A stretch of 5,299 nt of DNA from JBBIJH01 sp037446075 (GCA_037446075.1 JBBIJH010000185.1:1-5299), one strand, 5' to 3'; counted from the first letter of the stretch, positions 1-5,299 are shown. The notes: generated by a model from the letters alone, not told the origin. A program made the numbers and translations.

Positions 1-30
1 TACAAGAAAGACCCTCCACAGGGAGCTTAT

Positions 31-243
31 GTGGATAAGATTCTGTTTTTGTTTCTTCTATTCTGCTCTATGGAGGCCCTACACGCATGGGGATATATAA
101 AGGCGGTGGAGTGGGAAGCGATGACCGACATTTTCGCCGCTGGCCAATACGTCACCATCGCCATCCTCCTTTTCATGATTGTTTTCTTCAGTCTTCGTTT
201 GCTATTCATTACTTCTGTTAAGGGAGAATTCTATGAGCACTAA
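31..243 (+). CDS. Small hydrophobic membrane protein, unknown function
   Basis: I do not recognise this 70-residue protein. It has two hydrophobic stretches: residues 4-18, just after an N-terminal Lys and so signal- or anchor-like, and about residues 38-61, a clear transmembrane helix followed by a short charged tail (VKGEFYEH). The segment between them is rich in Trp, Ala and Glu and may face the periplasm. The GTG start at 31 is chosen because GGGAG at 21-25 lies 5 nt before it. The same frame is open back to the window edge, so this could instead be the C-terminal end of a longer membrane protein. Its last 11 nt overlap the next small gene, which suggests translational coupling in one operon. 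Membrane location is well supported; the start is uncertain and the function unknown. Confidence 0.6.
   Translation: MDKILFLFLLFCSMEALHAWGYIKAVEWEAMTDIFAAGQYVTIAILLFMIVFFSLRLLFITSVKGEFYEH
221..226 (+). promoter_or_regulatory. Shine-Dalgarno of the second small membrane protein
   Basis: AGGGAG lies 6 nt before the ATG at 233. It decides this start over a TTG at 179 in the same frame, which would add 18 residues. The site sits inside the end of the upstream gene, so translation of the two is probably coupled. Confidence 0.7.
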
Positions 244-427
244 CTGGTTCATAATGCTCAACATATTACTCGTTGGCGCGATTGGGTTGATAATCTTGTT
301 GTACATTATTTTCTTAACCCGAAAGCGCTTCGCGGAAGGTTTCTTGCATTATGGACAGAAACAGGGAAGAAAGAGCTGGCTAAAACAGCTCGTTAGCAAA
401 GCTCTCTTGGGGGGACAACCAGAGTGA
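233..427 (+). CDS. Small single-helix membrane protein, unknown function
   Basis: This 64-residue protein has one strong transmembrane helix (about residues 6-28, rich in Leu, Ile and Gly), then a basic cytoplasmic-looking tail with many Arg, Lys and Gln residues (RKRF, KQGRKSW). By the positive-inside rule the N-terminus is outside and the tail inside. The ATG at 233 has a good Shine-Dalgarno and overlaps the previous gene by 11 nt. Size and shape resemble accessory subunits of membrane redox or transport complexes, but no motif identifies a family and I assign no function. The next gene starts 85 nt downstream on the same strand with no terminator between them, so co-transcription with the regulator is possible. 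Confidence 0.7.
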   Translation: MSTNWFIMLNILLVGAIGLIILLYIIFLTRKRFAEGFLHYGQKQGRKSWLKQLVSKALLGGQPE

Positions 428-512
428 TCTTTCCAACTGACCCCGCCGGGATTTCCTTTCCCTGCTTCATATGATGAATCAGTTGATACGACCTTGATGG
501 TTCTTTGATCCT

Positions 513-1532
513 ATGGCTTCACAGAAAACGGACATACAAGAGAAAGAGGTTCTCAAGCTGCAGTACCCGATTGTTGGAAGAAGCGCAGCCGTTGAGAACA
601 TCCTTCGGCAGATCCAGAAACTGAGCAAATCACGGTCTGACGTCCTGATCGTAGGAGAGTCGGGGGTAGGGAAAGGCGCCATTGCCAAGAACATCTACCA
701 CTTGGGCAAAGCAGTTGGGGAAGAGAGACCGTTTATGTCGATCAACCTTTCCGTGGTTGACGACCGAGAACTCGAGGCGATCCTGTTTGGCTATGACCGA
801 GGAGTTGGGGGCCTGCCATATACCTCGAAACGTGGACTTTTCGAACTGGCAAACNNNNNNNNNNNNNNNNNNNNNNNNNNNNNNNNNNNNNNNNAAGAAG
901 CCAGCCTTCGCAACCAAATGAAGATTCTCAACTTCATCAATGAAAGAAAGACGCGAAGGATCGGTAGTGAGAAAGAGGCCGAAGTTGATATCCAACTAAT
1001 CATCACGATGAAAGAAGATCCTCGGGGCCTGGTAGACAAGCACCGACTCCTGCCTGACTTGTTCCAAAAGCTGGAGGAGTTCGAGAGGATCTTGGTGCCG
1101 CCACTGAGAGAAAGGCCCGAAGATATCCCGCTGTTAGTCAAGCACTTCACTGCTGAAGTTGGAGAGATTGCAATCGACATCAATGCGATCGACGTGCTGG
1201 TTCGACAGACCTGGAGAGAGAACATACGTGAGCTGAAAGCCGTCATCGACAAGTCTGTTCTGTTCTCAACTGGGGGGAAATTCGTCTTGCCGCCTGAGCT
1301 CCTGGATGAGAAGACGGAAGTCGTGAAGATGATTAACAATATCCTGCAGGGACAGGAATTTGTCCTTGACAAATCCCTTGACATCATCGAGAAAGGTATT
1401 ATCGAGAGAGCTCTTGAGAAGTTTGGCTTCAATCAGTCACGAGCGGCGATGTTCCTTGGCATGACGGAGCAGACACTGCGCTACAAACTAAAGAGGCTCG
1501 GAATCGCAAGCGTTCGTAGTCGTGGCGGCTGA
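513..1532 (+). CDS. Atypical NtrC-family AAA+ regulator lacking GAFTGA, Fis-type HTH
   Basis: The 339-residue protein has no receiver, GAF or PAS domain: about 20 residues precede the AAA+ core, as in PspF-like stand-alone activators. Visible elements in order are Walker A GESGVGKG (48-55); an L1 region aligning gaplessly with NtrC but reading GVGGLP (97-102) instead of GAFTGA; an assembly gap (115-128) over the expected Walker B; a diverged sensor I region (IITMKED, 164-170); PPLRERPEDIPLL (196-208); sensor II WRENIREL (234-241) with its Arg kept; and a Fis-type HTH (about 303-328). The arginine-finger positions read Leu180 and Lys186. In the family GAFTGA contacts sigma54, so sigma54 activation is doubtful; TyrR-like or R. 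capsulatus NtrC-like action with sigma70 is an inference. ATG 513 is the only plausible start after the in-frame stop at 495, with a poor Shine-Dalgarno. Its targets are unknown; the adjacent small membrane genes are candidates by position only. Confidence 0.85.
   Translation: MASQKTDIQEKEVLKLQYPIVGRSAAVENILRQIQKLSKSRSDVLIVGESGVGKGAIAKNIYHLGKAVGEERPFMSINLSVVDDRELEAILFGYDRGVGGLPYTSKRGLFELANXXXXXXXXXXXXXXEASLRNQMKILNFINERKTRRIGSEKEAEVDIQLIITMKEDPRGLVDKHRLLPDLFQKLEEFERILVPPLRERPEDIPLLVKHFTAEVGEIAIDINAIDVLVRQTWRENIRELKAVIDKSVLFSTGGKFVLPPELLDEKTEVVKMINNILQGQEFVLDKSLDIIEKGIIERALEKFGFNQSRAAMFLGMTEQTLRYKLKRLGIASVRSRGG
855..894. other. Assembly gap (40 N) inside the AAA+ regulator gene
   Basis: Forty consecutive N replace the sequence after FELAN. 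The reading frame is consistent on both sides. By alignment with NtrC-type proteins the hidden segment should encode the Walker B motif (family form GGTLFLDEIG), so the key ATPase residues cannot be judged. The family spacing predicts about 28 nt here rather than 40. Both values leave the same frame, so the run of N may be an estimated gap length. Confidence 0.95.
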
Positions 1533-1566
1533 GGTTACCACAGACTTCAGACGGAATTGAGTGGAC

Positions 1567-1595
1567 CCCGTTAATGTGATTAACGGGTTTTTTTT
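1567..1595 (+). terminator. Rho-independent terminator of the AAA+ regulator gene
   Basis: A perfect 8-bp stem (CCCGTTAA at 1567-1574 with TTAACGGG at 1580-1587) and a 5-nt loop are followed directly by eight T (1588-1595). It begins 34 nt after the regulator's stop codon. The opposite strand has no T-run after the hairpin, so it should act only on rightward transcription and shield the convergent glycosyltransferase gene. Confidence 0.92.
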
Positions 1596-1615
1596 AATTT
1601 CGAGGAGATCGAACC

Positions 1616-2713
1616 TTAGAGGTTTCTCCCTTTCCATTTGACCTTACGACCTGTCAACATCAAGAAAGGGATGGTGAGGACGTAAGAGCTAAAGTATATC
1701 TCAAATGCGGGGAAATACTTCATGAGGGAGAGAGCGTTCAGTCTCTTCAAAGGGATGGAAAGAAAAACTGCGTCTGCCATCAGTTTCAGTCCCCAAAGAA
1801 CCCCACAAGAAACTAGTCCCAGCCCGAAAAGTGGCCCGAGGCAGAGAAACAAACTAATCGAGAATCCAAGCCCAAGGATCAGAAATCCCTTCAGGCCAAG
1901 GCCAAGTCCACCAACCACCCACCGCCTCTTCTGCTGAAACAATTCCTGCCATGTAGAACACGGTAAACTCCAAACCAGAGTTTTCGTTGTGATCGAGTAA
2001 GTGTAGTTCCATTTCGTTCGCCTTGTGATCGCTGTGAAGAGAACAAGGTCCTCTGTAACGCTGAAAGGCACTCCCCTAAATCCGCCGACTTGCTCATAGG
2101 CTTGTCTCCGGAAAGTAAGGTTGTTGCCGAAGCAGCTGAGCGGTTTCCTCAGTCCAACGCCTCCGGCTGCAATTGTGTGCAACAGTGCCCAGTCGAGCGA
2201 CTGTATGCCGCCGAACCAACCTTCACTGTCGAGTAGCGTGTAGCCGGCCACAAGTCCAACGTCTTCTTTATACTGGTTGGCCATTGCTCTGATCCATGAG
2301 CGAGGGACGACGCAGTCGGCATCGGTGAGAAAGATGAGTTCGCCTCGTGCGTATTCTATTCCCAAATTGATCGCATTTGCCTTCCCCCGCAAGCCGGCGG
2401 TTTCTTCTTTCACTTGGATTACTTTGAAGTTGGAAAAACGCTCGGCATAATCCATCATGATCCCGCCGGTGAGGTCATTCGATTGGTCATCCACCAGGAT
2501 GATTTCGAGCTTCGACGTCGGGTAGTCTAGCTGGGCGAGAGAGTTCAGACTTCGACGGATCTTTCCTTCTTCATTCCTCGCCGCGACGATGACGGAAACC
2601 GTAGGCTGATAAGTATCCTGGAAGTTCTCCTTCATTCCAACAAGGCCCAGAAGAAAGAAGAAAAGTAGCAGAAGGTATAGAAGCGTTAGGAAGAGGGCAA
2701 AGGAGATTAGCAC
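1616..2713 (-). CDS. Membrane-bound family 2 glycosyltransferase
   Basis: This 365-residue GT2 (GT-A fold) enzyme probably transfers a sugar from a nucleotide-sugar donor to a lipid or polysaccharide acceptor at the inner membrane. Residues 2-24 form an N-terminal transmembrane anchor. The catalytic domain shows VSVIVAARNEE (39-49), the nucleotide-binding VDDQSND (74-80), the metal-binding DAD (131-133), the TED containing the probable catalytic base (220-222) and QQKRRW (260-265), the Q/RxxRW signature of processive or membrane GT2 enzymes. Several C-terminal helices follow (about 270-315 and 336-354). The length and anchor-catalytic-helices plan are normal for CrtQ-, HpnI- or IcaA-like GT2 proteins; the donor and acceptor cannot be read from sequence. 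The start is GTG at 2713, chosen because it includes the anchor; its Shine-Dalgarno is weak. The gene stands alone, convergent with the AAA+ regulator and divergent from udk. Confidence 0.9.
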   Translation of the reverse strand: MLISFALFLTLLYLLLLFFFLLGLVGMKENFQDTYQPTVSVIVAARNEEGKIRRSLNSLAQLDYPTSKLEIILVDDQSNDLTGGIMMDYAERFSNFKVIQVKEETAGLRGKANAINLGIEYARGELIFLTDADCVVPRSWIRAMANQYKEDVGLVAGYTLLDSEGWFGGIQSLDWALLHTIAAGGVGLRKPLSCFGNNLTFRRQAYEQVGGFRGVPFSVTEDLVLFTAITRRTKWNYTYSITTKTLVWSLPCSTWQELFQQKRRWVVGGLGLGLKGFLILGLGFSISLFLCLGPLFGLGLVSCGVLWGLKLMADAVFLSIPLKRLNALSLMKYFPAFEIYFSSYVLTIPFLMLTGRKVKWKGRNL

Positions 2714-2753
2714 TGGTCTTCGACTGTAAACTTGGGAACTCCGTGGCGAGAAA

Positions 2754-2782
2754 ATCTTAGTAAAAACTTGTCAGGGAAGCAA
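2754..2782 (-). promoter_or_regulatory. Candidate sigma70-type promoter for the glycosyltransferase
   Basis: Read on the minus strand, TTGCTT (2777-2782) and TAAGAT (2754-2759) are separated by 17 nt, giving a predicted transcription start near 2747 and a leader of about 34 nt before the GTG at 2713. Each box matches consensus at four of six positions, so this is a moderate candidate. Confidence 0.4.
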
Positions 2783-2805
2783 GTGATTGTCACAGGATTT
2801 CGGTC

Positions 2806-2834
2806 TTGCATCTCCTGAATCATTAAGGTATATT
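2806..2834 (+). promoter_or_regulatory. Probable sigma70-type promoter of udk
   Basis: TTGCAT (2806-2811) and TATATT (2829-2834) are separated by exactly 17 nt. The predicted start near 2841 leaves a leader of about 33 nt before the ATG at 2874. A second -10-like TATACT at 2857-2862 is also present but would give almost no leader. Lying between 2787 and 2874, this promoter supports the shorter udk start. Confidence 0.55.
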
Positions 2835-2873
2835 CCTGATGCGTTCTTGTCCTCACTATACTCGATCTTCCTT

Positions 2874-3521
2874 ATGCAGCCGCTTACGATCGGGATCGCT
2901 GGCGGAAGTGGATCTGGCAAAACGACCGTCACAAATAAGATTGTCGAGAGGCTTGACGCCGATCAGGTGGTAGTGATTCAGCACGATGCCTACTATCGCG
3001 ACATTTCGTGGTATGGCGGTCGGCCTGCATCCGAAATCAACTTCGATCACCCAGATTCTCTCGAGACCTCGCTGCTCGTCGAGCACTTGAAGCGCCTCAG
3101 GGCAGGTGAGCCGATCCGGCAACCGATCTATGATTTTACCACGCACAGGAGATTGAAGGAGCAACGAATCGTTCAGCCCAAGCCGATCATTTTCGTAGAG
3201 GGAATTTTGATTTTTGTAGAGAAGGAGTTGAGAGATCTATTGGAAATCAAGATTTATGTTGATACGGATGCTGACGAGAGGCTCCTGCGCCGGCTGAAGC
3301 GAGATATCGTCGAACGAGGCCGCTCGATTGATTCCGTGATGAACCAGTATATCACCACGGTAAAGCCGATGCATCTTCAGTTCGTGGAGCCGAGTAAACA
3401 CTGGGCGGATATCATTATCCCGCGTGGGGGTGAAAACGACGTGGCGATCGACCTTGTGGTTTCGAGAATCCATGCAATGACGCGGAAGGCAATGAAGGAA
3501 GTCGGTCAGGTTCATGGATAA
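2874..3521 (+). CDS. udk: Uridine kinase (uridine/cytidine kinase)
   Basis: This cytoplasmic enzyme phosphorylates uridine or cytidine to UMP or CMP with ATP or GTP in pyrimidine salvage. From the ATG at 2874 it is 215 residues, the normal Udk size (E. coli about 213). It shows the P-loop GGSGSGKTT (10-18); HDAYYRD (37-43) with the substrate-binding and catalytic Asp38; NFDHPDS (56-62); PIYDFTTHRR (84-93); VEGIL (108-112); the lid RRLKRDIVERGR (139-150); and the conserved TVKPMHxxFVEPSKxxAD region (162-179). All key motifs are intact. A TTG at 2787 would add 29 residues that lack family character and would contain the promoter, so it is not preferred, although AGGGAAG stands before it. The chosen ATG lacks a clear Shine-Dalgarno. 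The gene appears monocistronic, divergent from the glycosyltransferase. Confidence 0.95.
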   Translation: MQPLTIGIAGGSGSGKTTVTNKIVERLDADQVVVIQHDAYYRDISWYGGRPASEINFDHPDSLETSLLVEHLKRLRAGEPIRQPIYDFTTHRRLKEQRIVQPKPIIFVEGILIFVEKELRDLLEIKIYVDTDADERLLRRLKRDIVERGRSIDSVMNQYITTVKPMHLQFVEPSKHWADIIIPRGGENDVAIDLVVSRIHAMTRKAMKEVGQVHG

Positions 3522-3539
3522 CCCCAACTCCTATCTTTA

Positions 3540-3554
3540 AGATTCCGAGAATCT
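3540..3554 (+). other. Small hairpin after udk, no T-run
   Basis: A perfect 6-bp stem, AGATTC with GAATCT around a CGA loop, lies 19 nt after the udk stop codon. No T-run follows, so it is not a convincing intrinsic terminator; it could protect the 3' end or be chance. I see no coding potential in 3522-3642. Confidence 0.3.
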
Positions 3555-3642
3555 GAACTTGAAACATCCAGACTCTTCTCGCCCTTCTCTTGAGTAATCC
3601 TCCCCGATCTTCGATCCTCATATCCTGCTATCACAGAAGAGA

Positions 3643-3690
3643 ATTTGAAATCATAGATTGAATCTCTCCTCCACAATGATATTGAATATC
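3643..3690. promoter_or_regulatory. Cluster of TTGAA-centred palindromes at the ald promoter
   Basis: Three perfect odd palindromes, each centred on the G of TTGAA, lie within 48 bp: ATTTGAAAT (3643-3651), AGATTGAATCT (3655-3665) and GATATTGAATATC (3678-3690). Centres are at 3647, 3660 and 3684. The last one encloses the -35 box of the ald promoter, a typical position for a repressor site. ald is regulated by Lrp/AsnC-type proteins in other bacteria (for example AldR in mycobacteria), but no regulator gene lies in this window and the binding protein is unknown. AT-richness could produce some of this by chance. Confidence 0.4.
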
Positions 3691-3710
3691 GGTGGTAAAT
3701 CTGCTATATT
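3682..3710 (+). promoter_or_regulatory. Probable sigma70-type promoter of ald
   Basis: TTGAAT (3682-3687) and TATATT (3705-3710) are 17 nt apart, close to consensus. Transcription would start near 3717, leaving a leader of about 78 nt. The leader contains a small hairpin (TCGCC 3739-3743 with GGCGA 3747-3751) that is too short to call a riboswitch. Confidence 0.65.
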
Positions 3711-3794
3711 CTTCCTCAAGAGATTCGTTTCTCTCCGCTCGCCGCAGGCGAATGCAGGAAATAATCTGTATCCTCACTCATCGGGAAACGTACA

Positions 3795-4910
3795 ATGATC
3801 ATCGGAGTTCCAAAAGAGGTCAAAGCAAACGAGGATCGTGTCGCATTGCTGCCCGTCGGAGTGCAAACTCTGAGACAGCATGGGCACACCGTTCTCGTCG
3901 AGACGATGGCAGGGGCAGGGAGTGGTTTCGACGACGAAACTTATCGAAAAGCGAGTGCAGAAATAGTGGCAAGCGCCAAAGAGATTTATGCTCAGGCGGA
4001 GATGATCCTGAAGGTGAAAGAACCAATCCCGTCGGAGTATGGGCTTGTACGACCGAACCAGATCATCTTCACCTATTTTCATTTCGCTGCGAGCCGAGAA
4101 TTGACAGAAGCGATCATGAAATCCCAATGCGTGGCGATCGCCTATGAAACCGTCCAGCGCTCAGATGGTTCACTTCCACTCTTGATCCCAATGAGCGAGG
4201 TTGCCGGGCGGATGGCCCCCCAAGAGGGCGCGAAATATCTGGAAAAGACAATGGGCGGGAGGGGAATACTTCTCGGCGGAGTACCCGGGACGGAACCGGC
4301 CGACGTTGCAATCATCGGGGGGGGAGTTGTCGGGACGAACGCCGCGAAGATCGCCGCTGGACTCGGGGCGCGCGTCACGATCCTCGATACGAACTTATAC
4401 CGCCTGAGGTACCTCGATGATGTCATGCCCCGAAACGTCGTCACGATGGTCTCAAACCCTTACAACATACGGAAGGCCATTATGAAAGCGGATATCGTGA
4501 TCGGCGCAGTTCTCATCCCGGGAGCGAAGGCCCCTCACCTGGTCAGGCGTGAGCATCTGAAAGAAATGAAGCCGGGCGCCGTCATCATTGATGTTTCGGT
4601 GGATCAAGGCGGCTGTGTAGAGACTTGCCACCCGACGACGCATGAGAACCCGACCTACATCGTTGATGGAATCGTCCATTACTGTGTTGCGAACATGCCG
4701 GGGGCAGTCCCTTTCACCTCGACGATTGCACTGACAAATGCTACCCTGCCTTACGCACTTGAGATCGCTAACAAAGGGTGGGAGCAGGCAGCCGCGACGA
4801 ATCCCGAAATCCGATCGGGCTTGAATATCCTCGCCGGAAGGATCACTCATCCCGGAGTTGCCGAAGCGTTCGGGTTTGAATACACACCGGTGGAGAAGTT
4901 GATCAACTGA
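3795..4910 (+). CDS. ald: Alanine dehydrogenase (NAD-dependent)
   Basis: Ald reversibly oxidises L-alanine with NAD+ and water to pyruvate, ammonium and NADH, linking alanine catabolism or ammonium assimilation to the NADH pool in the cytoplasm. The 371-residue length equals that of the well-studied M. tuberculosis enzyme, and the known active-site residues fall at the same numbers: Arg15 (NEDR), Lys75 (KVKEP) and His96 (FTYFH) for substrate, and catalytic Asp270 (VSVDQGGCVET). The Rossmann glycine motif GGGVVG is at 175-180, with Asp198 (ILDTN) as the ribose-binding acid of the NAD site. NMPGAVP (300-306) is conserved in the family. The N-terminal MIIGVPKE is the usual Ald start, so ATG 3795 is secure although the Shine-Dalgarno (GGGA near 3785) is weak. 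It looks like an intact active enzyme with its own promoter. Confidence 0.97.
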   Translation: MIIGVPKEVKANEDRVALLPVGVQTLRQHGHTVLVETMAGAGSGFDDETYRKASAEIVASAKEIYAQAEMILKVKEPIPSEYGLVRPNQIIFTYFHFAASRELTEAIMKSQCVAIAYETVQRSDGSLPLLIPMSEVAGRMAPQEGAKYLEKTMGGRGILLGGVPGTEPADVAIIGGGVVGTNAAKIAAGLGARVTILDTNLYRLRYLDDVMPRNVVTMVSNPYNIRKAIMKADIVIGAVLIPGAKAPHLVRREHLKEMKPGAVIIDVSVDQGGCVETCHPTTHENPTYIVDGIVHYCVANMPGAVPFTSTIALTNATLPYALEIANKGWEQAAATNPEIRSGLNILAGRITHPGVAEAFGFEYTPVEKLIN

Positions 4911-4937
4911 GGATGAAATTCCGGATCCTAGGTACTA

Positions 4938-5057
4938 CTGCCGCTCAGCCAAGACCCTGTCCAACGCTAGGCAGGCGAAAAAGAAGCAATCGCGAATCGA
5001 CATGAACCCTTTTTTGATTGGCGGCAGAATTTAAGTAAACGAGGCTCGCTAGCGTTG
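4938..5057. repeat. Interleaved inverted repeats in the ald-nuoG intergenic region
   Basis: Two perfect inverted repeats are interleaved: CTGCCGC (4938-4944) with GCGGCAG (5021-5027), and CAACGCTAG (4962-4970) with CTAGCGTTG (5049-5057). Because they cross, both cannot form at once as a simple nested hairpin; they would be alternative folds or a pseudoknot. Neither pair is followed by a T-run, so they do not form a standard terminator. The rest of 4911-5155 shows no coding potential and no strong promoter. A small AGAGC/GCTCT hairpin (5085-5097) and a seven-T run at 5114-5120 are too far apart to be called a terminator confidently. Confidence 0.35.
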
Positions 5058-5155
5058 ATTCGTGGTTGAAAAACCTTCCTTCATAGAGCATGGCTCTTCT
5101 TGGTCGGAATTTGTTTTTTTCGGTTCTGTTCACTGACAAAATGGGTTGACCTGCA

Positions 5156-5299
5156 ATGGTAAAGATCACAATCGACGGAAAAGAATACGACGTAGATCCA
5201 AAGCAGACCATCATCCAGGCGGCGATGGACAACGGGATTGTCATCCCACACTTCTGCTGGCATCCTCGGCTCTCGATATCGGGCAACTGCCGCATGTGC
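5156..5299 (+). CDS. nuoG: NADH-quinone oxidoreductase subunit G, N-terminal part (cut by window edge)
   Basis: Only the first 48 codons are present. They form the start of a plant-type [2Fe-2S] ferredoxin domain: MVKITIDGKEY followed by IPHFCWHP (30-37) and SGNCRMC (42-48). Cys34, Cys45 and Cys48 give the C-x10-C-x2-C spacing typical of NuoG, with the fourth ligand beyond the edge. In complex I NuoG carries the N-terminal [2Fe-2S] and further iron-sulfur clusters that pass electrons from NADH to quinone. The same domain begins HoxU, NAD-linked [FeFe]-hydrogenase and formate dehydrogenase subunits, so the family is firm but NuoG itself is only the likeliest choice. ATG 5156 is the first start after the in-frame TGA at 5147. 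The Shine-Dalgarno is weak. ald lies 245 nt upstream on the same strand. Confidence 0.8.
   Translation, partial: MVKITIDGKEYDVDPKQTIIQAAMDNGIVIPHFCWHPRLSISGNCRMC

Noticed and set aside
179..232. 18-codon extension of the second small membrane protein from a TTG start
   Set aside because: The ATG at 233 has a well-placed AGGGAG and begins the natural anchor sequence.
428..512. Possible sigma54 (-24/-12) promoter before the AAA+ regulator
   Set aside because: I found no GG-N10-GC element of the TGGCAC/TTGC type in this gap.
791..1432. Minus-strand frame of 213 codons
   Set aside because: It is antisense to the AAA+ regulator, Ser/Arg-rich, and crosses the N gap; it is a shadow of the real gene.
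2787..2873. 29-codon N-terminal extension of udk from a TTG start
   Set aside because: It lacks family character, is longer than usual for Udk, and contains the best promoter candidate. The conserved protein begins at the ATG at 2874.
3692..4147. Open frame of 151 codons on the + strand overlapping the start of ald
   Set aside because: It runs through the ald coding region in another frame, is Arg/Ser-rich and low in hydrophobic residues, and resembles no family. ald in the true frame is fully conserved here.
5002..5034. Ten-codon mini-ORF in the ald-nuoG gap (possible leader peptide)
   Set aside because: It has no Shine-Dalgarno, no run of regulatory codons and no attenuator after it.
5085..5120. 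Hairpin AGAGC/GCTCT followed by a T-run as a terminator
   Set aside because: The stem is only 5 bp and the T-run begins 16 nt after it, too far for an intrinsic terminator.
4945..5295. Minus-strand frame of 116 codons at the right end
   Set aside because: It lies antisense to the clear nuoG start and the intergenic region, with no recognisable domain.

Overview
This is a mid-GC bacterial draft-assembly fragment, and a 40-base run of N marks a scaffold gap inside one gene. It carries mostly chromosomal housekeeping genes: a GT2 glycosyltransferase, uridine kinase, alanine dehydrogenase and the start of a complex I NuoG-type subunit. An atypical AAA+ regulator and two tiny membrane proteins lie at the left end. 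The gene content resembles uncultured FCB-type lineages (Bacteroidetes/Chlorobi/Ignavibacteria/Zixibacteria-like), but this is a weak impression. The best promoters visible are ordinary sigma70-type -35/-10 pairs, not the Bacteroidetes TTTG/TAnnTTTG type. I saw no mobile element, tRNA, rRNA or CRISPR array.

Layout. (1) 1-427: two small hydrophobic proteins in tandem on the + strand, overlapping by 11 nt and probably the tail of an operon that begins before the window. (2) 513-1532: a stand-alone enhancer-binding-protein-like AAA+ regulator with a C-terminal Fis-type HTH, followed by a strong intrinsic terminator at 1567-1595. (3) 1616-2713, minus strand: a membrane-anchored GT2 glycosyltransferase, convergent with the regulator. 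(4) 2874-3521: udk, divergent from the glycosyltransferase, with a good promoter in the shared intergenic region. (5) 3795-4910: ald, preceded by a near-consensus promoter whose -35 box lies inside a perfect 13-bp palindrome. (6) 5156-end: the N-terminal 48 codons of a NuoG-like [2Fe-2S] protein, cut by the window edge.

How the genes relate. Uridine kinase (pyrimidine salvage) and alanine dehydrogenase (alanine to pyruvate, ammonium and NADH) are separate housekeeping functions, each with its own apparent promoter. Ald produces NADH and NuoG belongs to the complex that oxidises it, so their adjacency makes metabolic sense, but the 245-nt gap argues against simple translational coupling.

The least ordinary element is the AAA+ regulator. 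It aligns without gaps to NtrC-type activators through the L1 loop, yet the sigma54-contacting GAFTGA is replaced by GVGGLP, and both arginine-finger positions and the sensor I signature are changed. It is probably a diverged regulator that no longer activates sigma54 polymerase in the usual way. I found no convincing new multi-gene system in this window.
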